From positions 131,154,138-131,218,137 of the forward strand of contig CM035423.1 in the NCBI GenBank assembly GCA_020310875.1: 64,000 nucleotides of DNA. Reading direction: 5' to 3'. Positions 13,908 to 24,459 of this stretch are shown piece by piece (the stretch's first letter is position 1; each line of letters begins with the position of its first letter). The position numbers and the translations under genes are program-made. The stretch comes from Ceratopteris richardii (lineage: Eukaryota > Streptophyta > Polypodiopsida > Polypodiales > Pteridaceae). Below the pieces are notes generated by a model. That model saw only the letters and a program-made list of their open reading frames with translations. It did not search any database and was not told the origin of the DNA.

Positions 13908-15130
13908 ATGAGACATGTTCTTCCAGTTCTAGAACATGACCATGTTCTTCCAGTTTTAGAACATGAGGCTCAGGGGTTACCTATAGTATGTAGTAAGGGA
14001 TTCATTCAACCTAGTCTTTCACCCTGGGCAGCACCCATTCTTTTATTCAAGAAAAAAGATGGATCAATGAGACTATGCATTGACTATCGAGCCTTGAATA
14101 AAGTTACGATCAAGAATAAATATCAAATGCCCGAAATTGATGATTTATTTGATCAATTAAAAGGAGCTAAGATATTTTCACAACTTGATCTCCATCAAGG
14201 ATATCATCAAATTAGAATTAAATATGAAGATGTTCCTAAAACAGCTTTCAGAACTAAATACGGGCATGTTGAGTTTTTAGTCATGCCTTTTGGACTAACA
14301 AATGCCCCAGCCACGTTCATGACACTAATGAACACTATATTAAGCCCTTATTTGGGAAAATTTGTGGTTGATTTTCTTGATGATATTCTTGTCTATAGTC
14401 AAGATGAAGCCTCTCATCTAGAACATTTGGAAAAAGTTTTCCAAGTTCTAAGAGAAAATAAATTATTCGAAAAAGAAGATAAATGTGAATTCTTTTCATC
14501 AGAAATCAGATGTCTTGGACACATTATATCTGATAAAGGGATTCAAGTGGATCCTGATAAGGTCCAAGTTATTCTTAACTGGCCTCACCCTAAAACTATT
14601 ATAGAACTGCAAAGTTTTTTAGGGTTAGCAGGATACTATAGAAATATTGTACCCAACTTTGCAAAAATCTCAACCCCTTTATTTAAGAAATTAAAGGATA
14701 AACCCAAAAGCCTCACTTGGGAGAAGGAACAGGGTGAAAGTATGGAAATACTTAAAAGAGCCCTAGCTTTGGCCCCGATTCTACAGATAGTAGATCCAAA
14801 TGAACCTTTTGTAGTTGAAACAGATGCTAGTGATCTAGCAATAGGAGTTGTATTGACTCAAAATGGTCGACCAATTGCTTTTGAAAGCCAAAAGCTGAAT
14901 TCCGCTCAAAGAAATTATTCTACCTATGAAAAGAGCTTTATGCAATTGTGCATGCTCTGAAAAAATGGAGACATTACTTGTTTGGTGCCAAAGTAACTAT
15001 AGTTTTTGATCAAGCAAGTATTAAATGGTTTGCAAACCCATCCGAATTAGCAGGAAGAAAAGTTAGATGGGCCAAATTTTTACTCCAAGAATTTGATTAT
15101 GAACTTAGATATAGAAAGGGAAAAGTTTAA
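13908..15130 (+). pseudogene. Chromovirus reverse transcriptase-RNase H region
   Basis: It codes in life for RNA-dependent DNA synthesis and template removal within the virus-like particle. Visible motifs are RT block A ([12 protein letters not shown]), block B ([12 protein letters not shown]) and block C ([12 protein letters not shown]), then the connection domain ([13 protein letters not shown]) and the RNase H opening ETDASD. The first 30 codons hold a tandemly repeated HVLPVLEH word that is not part of RT and reappears in altered form at 58.1-58.4 kb. Part of a decayed element. Confidence 0.85.
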
Positions 15131-16260
15131 TATTGTGGCAGATGCATTAAGTAGGATGCCCATGTTAAATTCTTTGAGTTTCATACAAATTTCTAATGAG
15201 TTAGTAACACTCATGAAGGGCAAGTATCAAGAAGATACTAGTTTTAGCGAAGCATGGAAGAAGGTTCCTACTCCAAGTACAAACTTATCAAATGAAGATA
15301 AGTTTAAACATTACAGTATTCAAGATGAATATCTGTTATACAAAGGAAAGATCTGTGTTCCTTGTAATTCCGAACTTAGAAATGAAGTTTTGTTTGAATG
15401 TCATGATGCCCCAAGTGCAGGACATCCTGGAATCAACAAAACTTATGAATTAGTAAAAAGGCAATTTTATTGGCCTAGTATACATAAAGATGTACATAAT
15501 TATGTACTTAGATGCACTAAGTGCCAAGTTAACAAAGCTCAAAAGTTTAACATAGGGGGTTTGTTTCACCCCTTAGAAATTCCAAATGGAAAATGGAAAA
15601 GTATTTCCATGGATTTCATTACAGGCTTGCCACGTACCCCTAAAGTTCATGATGCTGTTTGGGTCATAGTTGACCAATTGACCAAAATGGCTCGTTTCTT
15701 ACCTACCCGAACTACAATAAAAACTCCAGAATTGGCTAAATTATTCATTTAACAACTGTATAGACTCTATGGATTACCTCAAGACATAGTGTCTCATAGA
15801 GATAGAACATTCACTAGTAATTTTTGGAGAGCTGTATTCAGTCGATTAGAAACTAAGCTTAACTTGAGTACTACTGAACATCCTCAAACGGATGGTCAAA
15901 CCGAAAGAGTCAATCGAATACTTGAAGATATGTTACGAGCATACGTATCTTCTACCCAAACTAACTGGGAAGACTATTTACTGATAGTAGAATTTGCTTA
16001 CAATAGTGCAAAGCATTCTGCAATGGAATATAGTCCTTTTATGTTAATGTATGGGTTTCAACCTAGAGCACCCTATGCAGTTGGACTTCAAAATGAAAAG
16101 GTCCAAGCAGCAAAAGATTTCTTGGAAGATATGAACTTTAAGCTAAAATTAGCCAAAGAAAACCTGAGGAAACCCAGGATAGAGCTAAATCTTTTAGCGA
16201 CCCTAAAAGGTGAGATATTTCCTTTCAGGTTGGTGAATTAGTATATCTTAAAGTTCCTAA
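15131..16260 (+). pseudogene. Chromovirus integrase region
   Basis: It begins with the RNase H tail (VADALSRMP), then the integrase zinc finger (ECHDAPSAGHPG ... RCTKCQVNKA), the core with MDFITGLP and the PQTDGQTERVNR motif around the last acidic residue, and VEFAYNSAKHSA typical of plant Ty3 integrases. It is followed in the element by the GPxF-type region (RPCPKLSPRFYGPFKVL) and the chromodomain. The element is broken. Confidence 0.85.
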
Positions 16261-16785
16261 GAAATCAGAAACATTAAAAACAAGACCTTGTCCTAAACTC
16301 TCTCCGAGATTCTATGGCCCTTTTAAGGTTCTAAAAAGAATAGGGACTTTGGCTTACGAGTTAGAACTCCTAGAAGATTGTTTACGTCATCCAGTATTCC
16401 ATGTAAGTTGACTAAAAAGAAAACTGGCTGATCAAGACAATCTTGTATCTTCGGATACAATCATTCAACCAATCTCCCTTCTTAACATCCCTCATGAACC
16501 TGAGAGAATACTACGCACTCCAGATAAGACAACAAGAAATCATCTATACAAGGAGTGCCTAGTTAAATGGAGGGATGGAACTGAAGAAAGTGCCACTTGG
16601 GAATGAGTAAGTTCCATAAATAAAAGATTGGGCCCTCTTTTTTAACTATTGGTTAAAAAACGAGGAAAGCATCTTTTGAGAGTGAGTCCATGATCAAGAG
16701 AAGTGAATCATGGTGCACTGGGGAATACTCCATATAATATACCAAAACACATTTTCGAGGACGAAAATGTTAAAGGGGGGAAGAA

Positions 16786-17166
16786 TGTTGTATAAATCAT
16801 GGGTTAGACCCTCCAAAAGGAACCTATGTTTCTTGGATTTAACCCTTGAGGTTTTATTTCATAGAAGTCTCAATTGAAGGGTTTGTTACCTGAGGAATAA
16901 TTAAACTAAGGGAATGAAACTTTAGTCTTGGGAGAAGCTTCTCTCAAGTGACACCTTGACTCGTACGTGACTTCAATTGAAATAGAAGCCATGTGGTTCT
17001 CTTTGGAAAGTATCCACATGAAGGACACTTGAAAGGACACATGGCTAAAAATTAAGACATGCAACTCTTGGACCTTTGGTATATATATCGGTGGAGTTGG
17101 ATGGGTGGATACGTACTCACTCACTCTCTGGTGGATGCTATACTCTAAGAAGAAGTTTTCATAACA
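16786..17166 (+). repeat. 3' LTR of the chromovirus
   Basis: Follows the conserved pre-LTR string TTCGAGGACGAAAATG and the purine tract AAAGGGGGGAAGAATG. It starts TGTTGTATAAATC and ends TTCATAACA, about 381 bp with short inverted ends (TGTTGT/ATAACA). A TATA-like GGTATATATATCGG lies near 17080. No matching 5' LTR is seen upstream within the window. Confidence 0.75.
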
Positions 17167-17560
17167 ACTAGCTTTCTAGATGACCTTTTATTTGCTTCAT
17201 ACAGCTGCTCCACAATCAACCCGGCACGCTGCCATATGGTTTGAAGGTCTTGTGTGTTCTGGAGGGTCTCAAAATCTTTGGAAAAGAACTGGAATCGGAA
17301 CCATGACTTGTCATACTCACACTTGGACTCCCAGATATATTTTGCCTCTCCTAAGGGCCTTGGAATGCCATTGAACCAATGAGAATTGGCATGGACTCTC
17401 TCTGTTATTCCTTTGGGAGGGTCCGGTATAGGTATTTGCTAGAGGTGTTGCAGCTCTACAGGTCATTCAATTGGTGGCGCATCAATAGGTAGACTGTCCA
17501 CATTAATCCCTGCAGTACTTACTCCTGCCTGTGGTCTCAAGCTTGCTACTTCTGCCATGA
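17167..17560 (-). pseudogene. Gag-start-like coding remnant, minus strand (uncertain)
   Basis: On the minus strand a frame starts MAEVASLRPQAGVSTAG near 17558 and runs into a region ending close to the chromovirus LTR border, with words such as WFRFQFFSKDFETLQNTQ and IWQRAGLIVEQLYEA. The amphipathic, Trp/Phe-rich character and the pyrimidine-rich TTCTTCTAGCAG just before it suggest a retroelement gag opening, but I cannot assign a family. The plus-strand LTR interrupts it, so the chromovirus probably landed in it. It is broken. Confidence 0.35.
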
Positions 17561-18094
17561 GACTGCTTATAGCTGGTGATGCTTATCTGCTAGAAGAAGA
17601 GAGGCATATTAGCATTGCATAGGAAACAGGATGTTATGGTGTTCCCTCCACAATACTAACATGACACTTCAAGTGGTTAGGGGTTAGTGGGTGGAGTGTT
17701 TGTGATGTGTGAGAATGTTGTTTAGTAGGTTAGTGTTCATCCTAGATGCATACTTTCGATGTGCAATGTACTCAGAATGCACCTACAACAGAGGGAACTG
17801 ATTTACAAAATTGGGTCAGGCGGTTTGATACGGGGTTTCAATCTCCAAACTTTGATGGTGGAATCGTAACTTTTAGTGGTGATGACATGTAATGGTTTGT
17901 GGATTGGATTGTGTTGGATTTGGGACCTTTTGGGTACATTTCTTGACATTCCTAGGTGTGACCGAAGATGTAGTGTTGGGGAGTGTAGATATTTGCCATG
18001 GAGTTTGTGCCAAGAGTGCCTGTGAAGGTTGATTCAATCTCGTGAATGGAGGTGAAGCTATTTGAGATCGTAAGCAGGTCTTGGGCACCCATAT
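17561..18094. other. No gene recognised
   Basis: Between the gag-like remnant and the protease-like remnant. The minus strand has short interrupted frames (for example TLGTNSMANIYTPQ) without a recognisable domain. It may be decayed coding sequence or leader of the same retroelement. Confidence 0.4.
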
Positions 18095-18960
18095 CTATCT
18101 AGCCTTTGGGATAGCCTTCATTGACCGCCTTGGAAACCAAATAGAAATGGTTTGTCTAGGTTGATGCCTAGGATACCCCGTCGTTGTAATCCTCGACACT
18201 GTAGCTTGTTTGGTGCATCTTTGGGATCCTGTCTCCAAAGCTGAGTGTTGTTCACCCTTGCGTACCCATATCTGCTTCATGCCACAAGGTACTCTATATT
18301 GTACAGGTTGGTGCTCATGCTTCTTGATCATCGGCCTCCCCTGTGTCATGTGTTGCTCGGCTTGCTTTCCTCAAATCCTCTTTGGAAAAGAATGGAACTC
18401 CTCTTTGCCTTCTGCACTTTTGTCAAAAGTGACAACCTTCTGCACCATAGAACTTTGGACAAGAAGAGCATCTTTATCTTCATGTAGGTTCCTCGAGGGG
18501 CCAGGATTTGGTGCCTTTTCTAGTGGCCTGAGTGCTTGATTTTCTAGTTCAATCGTGATGCGGTTTTGGCATACCCAAGCCTGAAGAAGTCCACTTCTTA
18601 GGTTGAGGTTGACTGCATGATCATAGATCTAGTCTTGGCCCAAGAAAAGAGGTTCCGTAAGATCCTCCTCTTCACATAATAGCACTTTGACTGCCATTAG
18701 AACCTCTTGAATGTAGAGGGGAAGTTCCACCTCACCCATGCAAGGGGTTTCCACACCTCCCAATCCTATGAGATATGCCTCTATAGCATTGACCTTCAAT
18801 TGCAATTCTTGGCAGTACAAAAGTCGAACTGCACTAGTGGCTGCTCCTGAGTCAATTAAAGCTCTCACAGTCCTTGCACTCTCTCCTTGTCCTACCTCTA
18901 GGGTCACAAAAGGTCGCCGATCGATTATCCTATGGGAAAGTTCATCTGAAGCCTCGCATG
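18095..18960 (-). pseudogene. Retropepsin-like domain plus basic extension, minus strand, downstream of integrase
   Basis: The minus-strand frame near 18630-18950 reads RRPFVTLEVGQGESARTV then ALIDSGAATSAV, the D-S/T-G active-site loop of a retroviral-type aspartic protease, and later EPLFLGQD, matching the ILG/FLG-D flap-distal motif. A Lys/Gln/Arg-rich tail follows to about 18095. The position is odd: in Ty3 elements protease precedes reverse transcriptase, whereas here it follows the integrase at 19.0-20.8 kb on the same strand. It could be the 5' part of another element placed head to tail. Confidence 0.6.
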
Positions 18961-19031
18961 GCCATGTGATAACCTAGAGATTCTTGAGTGTCAGGCATAG
19001 GATGATCTCTACCATGTCTTCTCAATTTCAT

Positions 19032-20728
19032 TCATCGGATGCGTTCTAAAGCTTCTGCCTGTGATTCTTCTCTAATTCGCTTTTCCTCTTCTTTACGTTT
19101 CTTTCCAATATTGAGTCGATTTAACATCTCCTCCGTGAGCGGTTCCTGATATAACTTGACTCTGCAGCCATTGATGTTACTCGGTAGGATATCGCCTTCT
19201 AGAGTGGCTAGTTGAACTGCTCCACTTGTGGAGATCCTATTGATAATCATGGGTCCATAGCCTCTCTTCTCTAACTTCCATGCATGTTGCTTCAAGGTGT
19301 AGACTAGGACTAGGTCTCCCGCTTTCAAGCCCTTATCCTTCACATGTGCGTCAAAATATGCTTTTTGTCTCTTCTTGGTTGCATAAATTCCTGTTGCAGC
19401 TCTCAATCGTGTTTCACCTAATCGTTCAAGATCAAAAATTCTTGAGGAGAGTTCATGGCCTGTCCAGTCATGCTCTTGTGCTACTTTCAATGTAGGTATC
19501 AAAAATTCCAATGCTAGCACTGCATTTTGGCCAAATACCATCTTAAAGGGTGTGGCTTGGAGCACCGTTTTATAGGTGACTTTGTATGCCCAAAAAGCAT
19601 GGTGTAACTATTTTTCCCAATCAAAGCGTTTATTATTAACCAATTTTGTCAATACATTGCAAAGAATCTTATTGGTGCTCTCAACCTGTCCATTAGCTTG
19701 TGGATGATAGGGGGCATACTTTTTATGTATCACCAAGAATTCTTGGAGAAGGTTTTCTATGACTTCGTTTAAGAAGTGTGTGCCTCTATCACTTACTAGC
19801 TCTATTGGCAGCCTGTATCTGGTGAACATATTCTCAAATAAGAACTTTGGTGTTGTTTGAGCATCATTCTTCGTGGTGGCTTTCACTTCTACTCACTTGG
19901 TTAGATAGTCTGTGGCCACAATGATGTATTCAGCATGTGAACCCTTGGCTAGGGGATTAATAGGACCGACAAAGTCTATTCCCCATTTAGAGAAAGCACG
20001 TCCACCCATCATAGGTTTCAATGGCATCTCATCTTTGCAGATAGGATACTTAGTTTGTTGACAAACATCACACCTCTTCACGTAGGTATGTGCATCCATG
20101 TGAAGGGTGGGCCACCAAAGACCTACAAATAGTATTGCCTTGATCACCCGATCTAGTCCAAAGTGCCCTCTGGCTACACCTTGGTGAGTAGTCTCCAAGA
20201 TCTCCAGATATTCGCTCTCGTGGACACACACTCTAAGATACCCATCTTTTCCTCGTCTGTATAGATTATCTCCAATGAGAGTATAATCTAAAGCTTCTTG
20301 TTCTAGGCTCCTTTGTCTAGCCAATGCCATATCTTGGGGAAAGGCTCTCTCAAAAAGGCTACTAGTGGCTCGCTCCAATCTGGCACTAAAGTCACTTGAT
20401 GTTCCACAGGAGGTCAAGTGTTGCAGATTGGGCATTCCTTGCACATCCTATGGACATCTGCTTCCATAGTTGGCCAATTCACACCGAGTCTCCTTAGTGT
20501 TTGTAAAGTTCTTTGCCTAGAGTAGTGTTGTTCTAACGCACCCACATGTGCTAATTGCAACCACTTAGCGTACTCCTCCTCTTCCACACAACAAGCTAAT
20601 ATTCCTTGATCTGTATATTTGTACATACTTCCTGCCATGATATGGTACTTGTCTGCTTTTACTACCTCCCTATCTTGAGTGTATACCACTGGATGTTTAG
20701 GTCCATATGTCAGCACTGGCACTAAGGT
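19032..20728 (-). pseudogene. Athila-like integrase region
   Basis: Minus strand. Zinc-finger motif (H near 20.17 kb and RCDVCQQTKYP near 20.07 kb), integrase core opening KWGIDFVGPINP, then the last catalytic block YHPQANGQVESTNK near 19.7 kb and a carboxy tail with GDLVLVYTLKQHAWKLEKRGYGP. The upstream portion near 20.4-20.73 kb also shows an HH..CC-like finger (HVGALEQH ... CKECPIC), typical of the long spacer in this lineage. It is broken. Confidence 0.8.
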
Positions 20729-21220
20729 TGTTGTCAGGATCTTGCTCACGCGAATACAGAGATTACGGACACAGAAAACACACAGAGAATAGAGGCAACA
20801 AGAGACGAGACACAACGCAGTATTGGGTGCAATCTCCCCCCATGCACTCTGTTTTGACAGCCCACAGAGTGCATGTATTTATAGGAATTTTGATTACGTT
20901 GAAAAGAGTGGTTACAAGAGGGCGGCTTCGAAAAGCAGGCGTGAACTAAAAGTTGATAACTTTTATAGAAAGCCATTGCTTTCAATAATAGAAACTGTGG
21001 TCTACAACGACCCTTATTCTAACCATTACTTTTCTAACAATAGAACCTTCTACGTAGGTTTATTTACAAAATAAATAATAATTATTCGGATTATTGATGT
21101 CCGCCCTTTCACGCCTTGCACGCTCCTCACGAACCTTCAGTTGCTATATCAAAAACATAAAAAACATATTAATACATTAATAATTTAACATTTTAACAAT
21201 GCCTTGTTCAAAATACAACA
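20729..21220 (-). repeat. TRIM 3' LTR
   Basis: About 492 bp. On the element's strand it contains a TATA-like CCTATAAATACATG, then a GC-richer stretch with a small inverted repeat around CACTCTGT/ACAGAGTG, a plausible start and terminator or polyadenylation zone. It is near-identical to the right-hand LTR. Confidence 0.9.
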
Positions 21221-21452
21221 TGCCTCTCAGTTGACAAGCAACTGACCTCAGTTGATAAATAATTCAACACTCTAACAATTATAATGCAGTGTTCAACATA
21301 TTCCATATTACTGTTACAATCCAACAATGCATTGGCCAACATATTTCATGTTACAATCCAACAATACATTGGCTATTCGATATTTCAATCCAACAATGCA
21401 TTGGCCAACATATTTCATGTTACAATCCAACAATGCATTGCTCTGATACCAC
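21221..21452 (-). other. TRIM internal region with primer site and ~37-bp direct repeats
   Basis: Holds the tRNA-iMet primer site next to the right LTR, a short purine-rich stretch next to the left LTR, and three imperfect direct repeats built on CAATCCAACAATGCATTGG (about 21316-21437). No open frame is longer than expected by chance. The repeats could be a packaging or dimerisation signal, but that is inference. Confidence 0.8.
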
Positions 21453-21947
21453 TGTTGTCAGGATCTTGCTCACGTGAATACAGAGATTACGGACACAGAA
21501 AACACACAGAGAATAGAGGCAACAAGAGACGAGACACAACGCAGTATTGGGTGCAATCTCCCCCCATGCACTCTGTTTCGACAGTCCACAGAGTGCATGT
21601 ATTTATAGGAATTTTGATTACGTCGAAAAGAGTGGTTACAAGAGGGCGGCTTCGAAAAGGAGGCGTGAACTAAAAGTTGATAACTTTTACAGAAAGCCAT
21701 TGCTTTCAATAACAGAAACTGTGGTCTACAACGACCCTTATTCTAACCATTACTTTTCTAACAATAGAACCTTCTACGTAGGTTTATTTACAAAATAAAT
21801 AATAATTATTCGGATTATTGATGTCCGCCCTTTCACGCTTTGCACGCTCCTCACGAACCTTCAGCTGCTATATCAAAAACATCAAAAACATATTAATACA
21901 TTAATAATTTAACATTTTAACAATGCCTTGTTCAATAATATACAACA
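21453..21947 (-). repeat. TRIM 5' LTR
   Basis: About 495 bp, same structure as the left LTR. Its outer end adjoins the AAGGT duplication, and the Athila-like RNase H coding resumes directly beyond. Confidence 0.9.
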
Positions 21948-23562
21948 AAGGTCTTGGCCCATTGTGGTACAACTTCCAAATTAAACAAGTAAGCATCAGA
22001 AAGTTCATCTGATACTCCTTGTGGGGCCTCTCCAGATGTGAGTCTCGAGAGATGATCTGCTCTCAAGTGAGTCTTGCCTTTCCTTACCACTACCTCAAAG
22101 TCATATTCTATTAGTAAGAGAAACCATCTTACTAACCTACACGTATTGCATGGCTTGTTCACCAAGTACAACACTGCTTGATGATCAGTAAAAAAGTTAA
22201 ACTTATTTGCAAGCAAATAGTGTCTAAACTTTTTAACTGCATATACCATGCCTAACCCTTCTCTCTCAGTAGTGGTATAATTTTGTTCAGCTGCATTTAA
22301 ATGTCTACTAGCATAGGAAATTGGAAGATCCATATTACCTTCACCCGTAAGTTGTGCAAGTACACACCCAATAGCATAATTGGATGCATCCACATGGACA
22401 TGGAATGGCTTGTTCCAATCTGGTGTAGTCAAGATTGGTGCTGAACATAACCTTCATTTAAGCTCATTGAAAGATTTCTCACATTCATCAGTGCACTCAA
22501 AATTGGTCAAAAGTCTGTGCAGAGGCTTTGCAATGATGGCATACATGTGTATGAAACGTCGGTAATAACCACAATGCCCCATGAAAGCTTGCACTTCCTT
22601 GACATTCTTTGGCCTAGGTAGTTCTGCGATAGCTCTCACTTTCTCTTCGTCAGTGGATATGCCGTTCTTTGACACTATGTGTCCTAGAATATAACCTTGC
22701 CTGACCATGAAAACACACTTTTCCGGGTTCAAGCAGACTTGATATTCTCTGCATTTATCAAAGATTTGTCTGAGTTCAGGTATATGGGTCTGTCTAATGT
22801 TGGAATGAGCACAAAGATCATCAACATAGACTTCCAAATTCTTCCTCACGAATTCTTTAAATACATGGCATATCAATCTTTGGAAGGTTGCAAGAGCATT
22901 GATAAGACCAAATGGCATTACTCTAAAGGCAAATATGCCCCACTCTGTGGCAAAAGCCGTCTTATGCTGATCTTCTAGTGCAATGGCTACTTGATTGTAA
23001 CCAGAGAAACCATCCAAGAAGCTGTACAGTTCCTTGCCTGCTACCCTTTCTAATAGATGCTCGATGATTGGAAGCGGATAACTATCTCTGATAATGGCTG
23101 CATAACCTTCTTCAAGTTAATGCATACACGTAACTTGCCATTCTTTTTGGGCACCACTATAATGGGGGATACCCATTCAGTGTGCTCGATTTCATAGATA
23201 AATCTAGCTTCAACCAGGGAATCTCTCTCTTCTTTGATCTTGGTAGCGTAGTTGTCATTGTATGTGTAGGGCTTCTGCTTAGAGGGTGTGGCATCTAAGG
23301 TCATGGGGATCGTATGTGAGCATATGTCAGGGTCTACACCTTTCAGGTCCTTATAACTCCATGCAAACATGTCTCTATATTCTCGTAGTAAAGCTATCAA
23401 TTCGTGCTCCTCATCCTCACTTAGGTTGTGCGTTGGCAGTAGCCAGAGGCATAGAAGATGCGAAAGCATGTGAAGACAGAGCATAATGAAGAAGCCGAGA
23501 TTCAGTCGAATCATTTTTTCAAAGAATTATGTTTTATAAATACTTTTCAAAACCTCCAACAG

Positions 23563-24086
23563 TGATTTTCATCACTTTTGTACTATATGTAACATAGAAA
23601 AAAACTTTTTGTAAAATATAGCTCTATTTTGTGCAAGCCGAGGATTCCTCGAGCTTGACGAGCTTAGGTAGAATGAGCATACCAACTTTGGTTGTTTTTA
23701 GACACCGTTTACCTTTTCAAATAGCATCTAGAACCTATTTTTTAACTATGCCGGTCACTAGATGTGAAACCGGTCAAAACTAGTCTAGAATCTATAAAAA
23801 GAGCTAGAGAGCTCATTTTTGAGGTTAGCTTGTTTGAATAGAGAAGAGCTTAGAGTTATTTTGAGCTTGTAAGAGTGTTCTTGAGTAATAGAGTCTATTT
23901 CCTACCTTCCATTGTGTCTTGCTTGTCTCTTCATTGTGTGTGTGTATGTGTGTGTGCATCTCTATGCTTCTCACCTTCACTCTCACTTCATCTCACATTC
24001 ACGATCTTCATATCACTCCTATCTCTTCCGCGGATTAAGGAGATGGAGCTTCTTAATGTGGTTCTCACCATTGTGCTAGAGCAACA
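23563..24086 (+). repeat. 5' LTR, Athila-like
   Basis: Starts TGATTTTCATCAC and ends AGAGCAACA, about 524 bp. It includes a TATA-like TCTATAAAAAGAGC near 23790, a (TG)n tract near 23934-23960 and TTCCGCGGATT near 24027. The same landmarks recur at 28.52-28.97 kb and 35.97-36.47 kb, which defines the family. The start is set by comparison with the 36-kb copy. Confidence 0.8.
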
Positions 24087-24091
24087 CCAAA

Positions 24092-24107
24092 TTTGGCATC
24101 GTTGCCA
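24092..24107 (+). other. Primer binding site, tRNA-Asp type
   Basis: TTTGGCATCGTTGCC, a few bases after the LTR end, corresponds to TTTGGCGCCGTTGCC in the related element at 36.47 kb. Established knowledge: Athila and related plant Ty3 elements use a TGGCGCCGTTGCC site complementary to tRNA-Asp. It indicates that the neighbouring LTR is a 5' LTR. Confidence 0.8.
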
Positions 24108-24459
24108 AGGATTGAGTTTAGCACGAATGTGTGATGGTAAGAGTATCGCAAGAAGTGGCATTGGAAGGTAAAAATTTCAGTTTTTGTTGTTGTTTTTAGT
24201 TAGTTTTTAGTGTTTTTCACCTCCCCCACACTCCTCCTTCACCACCGCATCATCATCTTCCACCCTGAAAAATTCAGAAAATTCACCATATCCACCCATT
24301 CTCCTCATTTCCCCTCATTTGTGCATGCGAGAGAGTGAGAGAGAGCTTTTGTTCTTGCATGTGCTTTTGTGTTCTTGAGTTTTCTTGCAGGTACAGTGCT
24401 CTAGAGCATCAGGAAAGCTGCAAAAAGGTAAGAAAATCACTTTCTGTCAAAAAATGCCG

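Larger units (their letters stand above)
13870..17166 (+). mobile_element. Ty3/gypsy chromovirus fossil: pol with chromodomain and 3' LTR
   Basis: Domains in order on the plus strand: reverse transcriptase (about 13.98-14.6 kb; [40 protein letters not shown], the FLDD active site), RNase H (14.8-15.15 kb; [13 protein letters not shown]), integrase with HHCC finger (15.39-15.53 kb) and catalytic core (15.6-16.1 kb; MDFITGLP, HPQTDGQTERVN), then a chromodomain (about 16.53-16.61 kb; CLVKWRDGTEESATWE). A purine tract and 3' LTR close it. No protease, gag or 5' LTR is recognisable. It is broken, with only a handful of breaks across pol, so it is moderately old. The element at 61-63 kb is a close relative. 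Confidence 0.9.
20729..21947 (-). mobile_element. TRIM element (terminal-repeat retrotransposon in miniature), looks whole
   Basis: Two direct LTRs (20729-21220 and 21453-21947, about 492 and 495 bp) flank only about 232 bp of internal sequence. LTR ends are TGTTGT...ACAACA. Target-site duplication AAGGT is found at 20724-20728 and 21948-21952. The primer site is on the minus strand (GTGGTATCAGAGC, 21440-21452), directly next to the right LTR, complementary to initiator-Met tRNA, so the element points leftwards. It has no coding sequence, as is usual for TRIMs, which rely on proteins of autonomous elements. It lies inside the Athila-like pol. By eye the LTRs differ at roughly 10-13 sites, so it is fairly young. 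Confidence 0.92.
18961..23514 (-). mobile_element. Athila-like Ty3/gypsy fossil, minus strand (pol), with a TRIM inserted
   Basis: Reading right to left: the linker/RT start (23.5-23.05 kb; WSYKDLKGVDPDIC, VVPKKNGKLRVCINLKKV), the reverse transcriptase core (23.02-22.45 kb; LDGFSGYNQVAI-like, VMPFGLINALATF, YVDDLC), RNase H (22.43-21.95 kb; HVDASNYAIGCVL), then after the inserted element the integrase (20.8-19.03 kb). No chromodomain is present, and the sequence matches the plus-strand element at 25.8-28.5 kb, which carries a tRNA-Asp-type primer site; hence Athila-like. No LTR of its own is seen. Several breaks. Confidence 0.85.

Noticed and set aside
18210-18539. Plus-strand ~110-codon open frame at 18.2-18.5 kb
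   Set aside because: It is antisense to the minus-strand protease-like coding region, has no domain and looks like a shadow.
20746-21798. Repeated ~80-codon open frames at 20.7-21.1 and 21.5-21.8 kb as a duplicated small gene
   Set aside because: They lie wholly within the two LTRs of the TRIM and are non-coding by-products.
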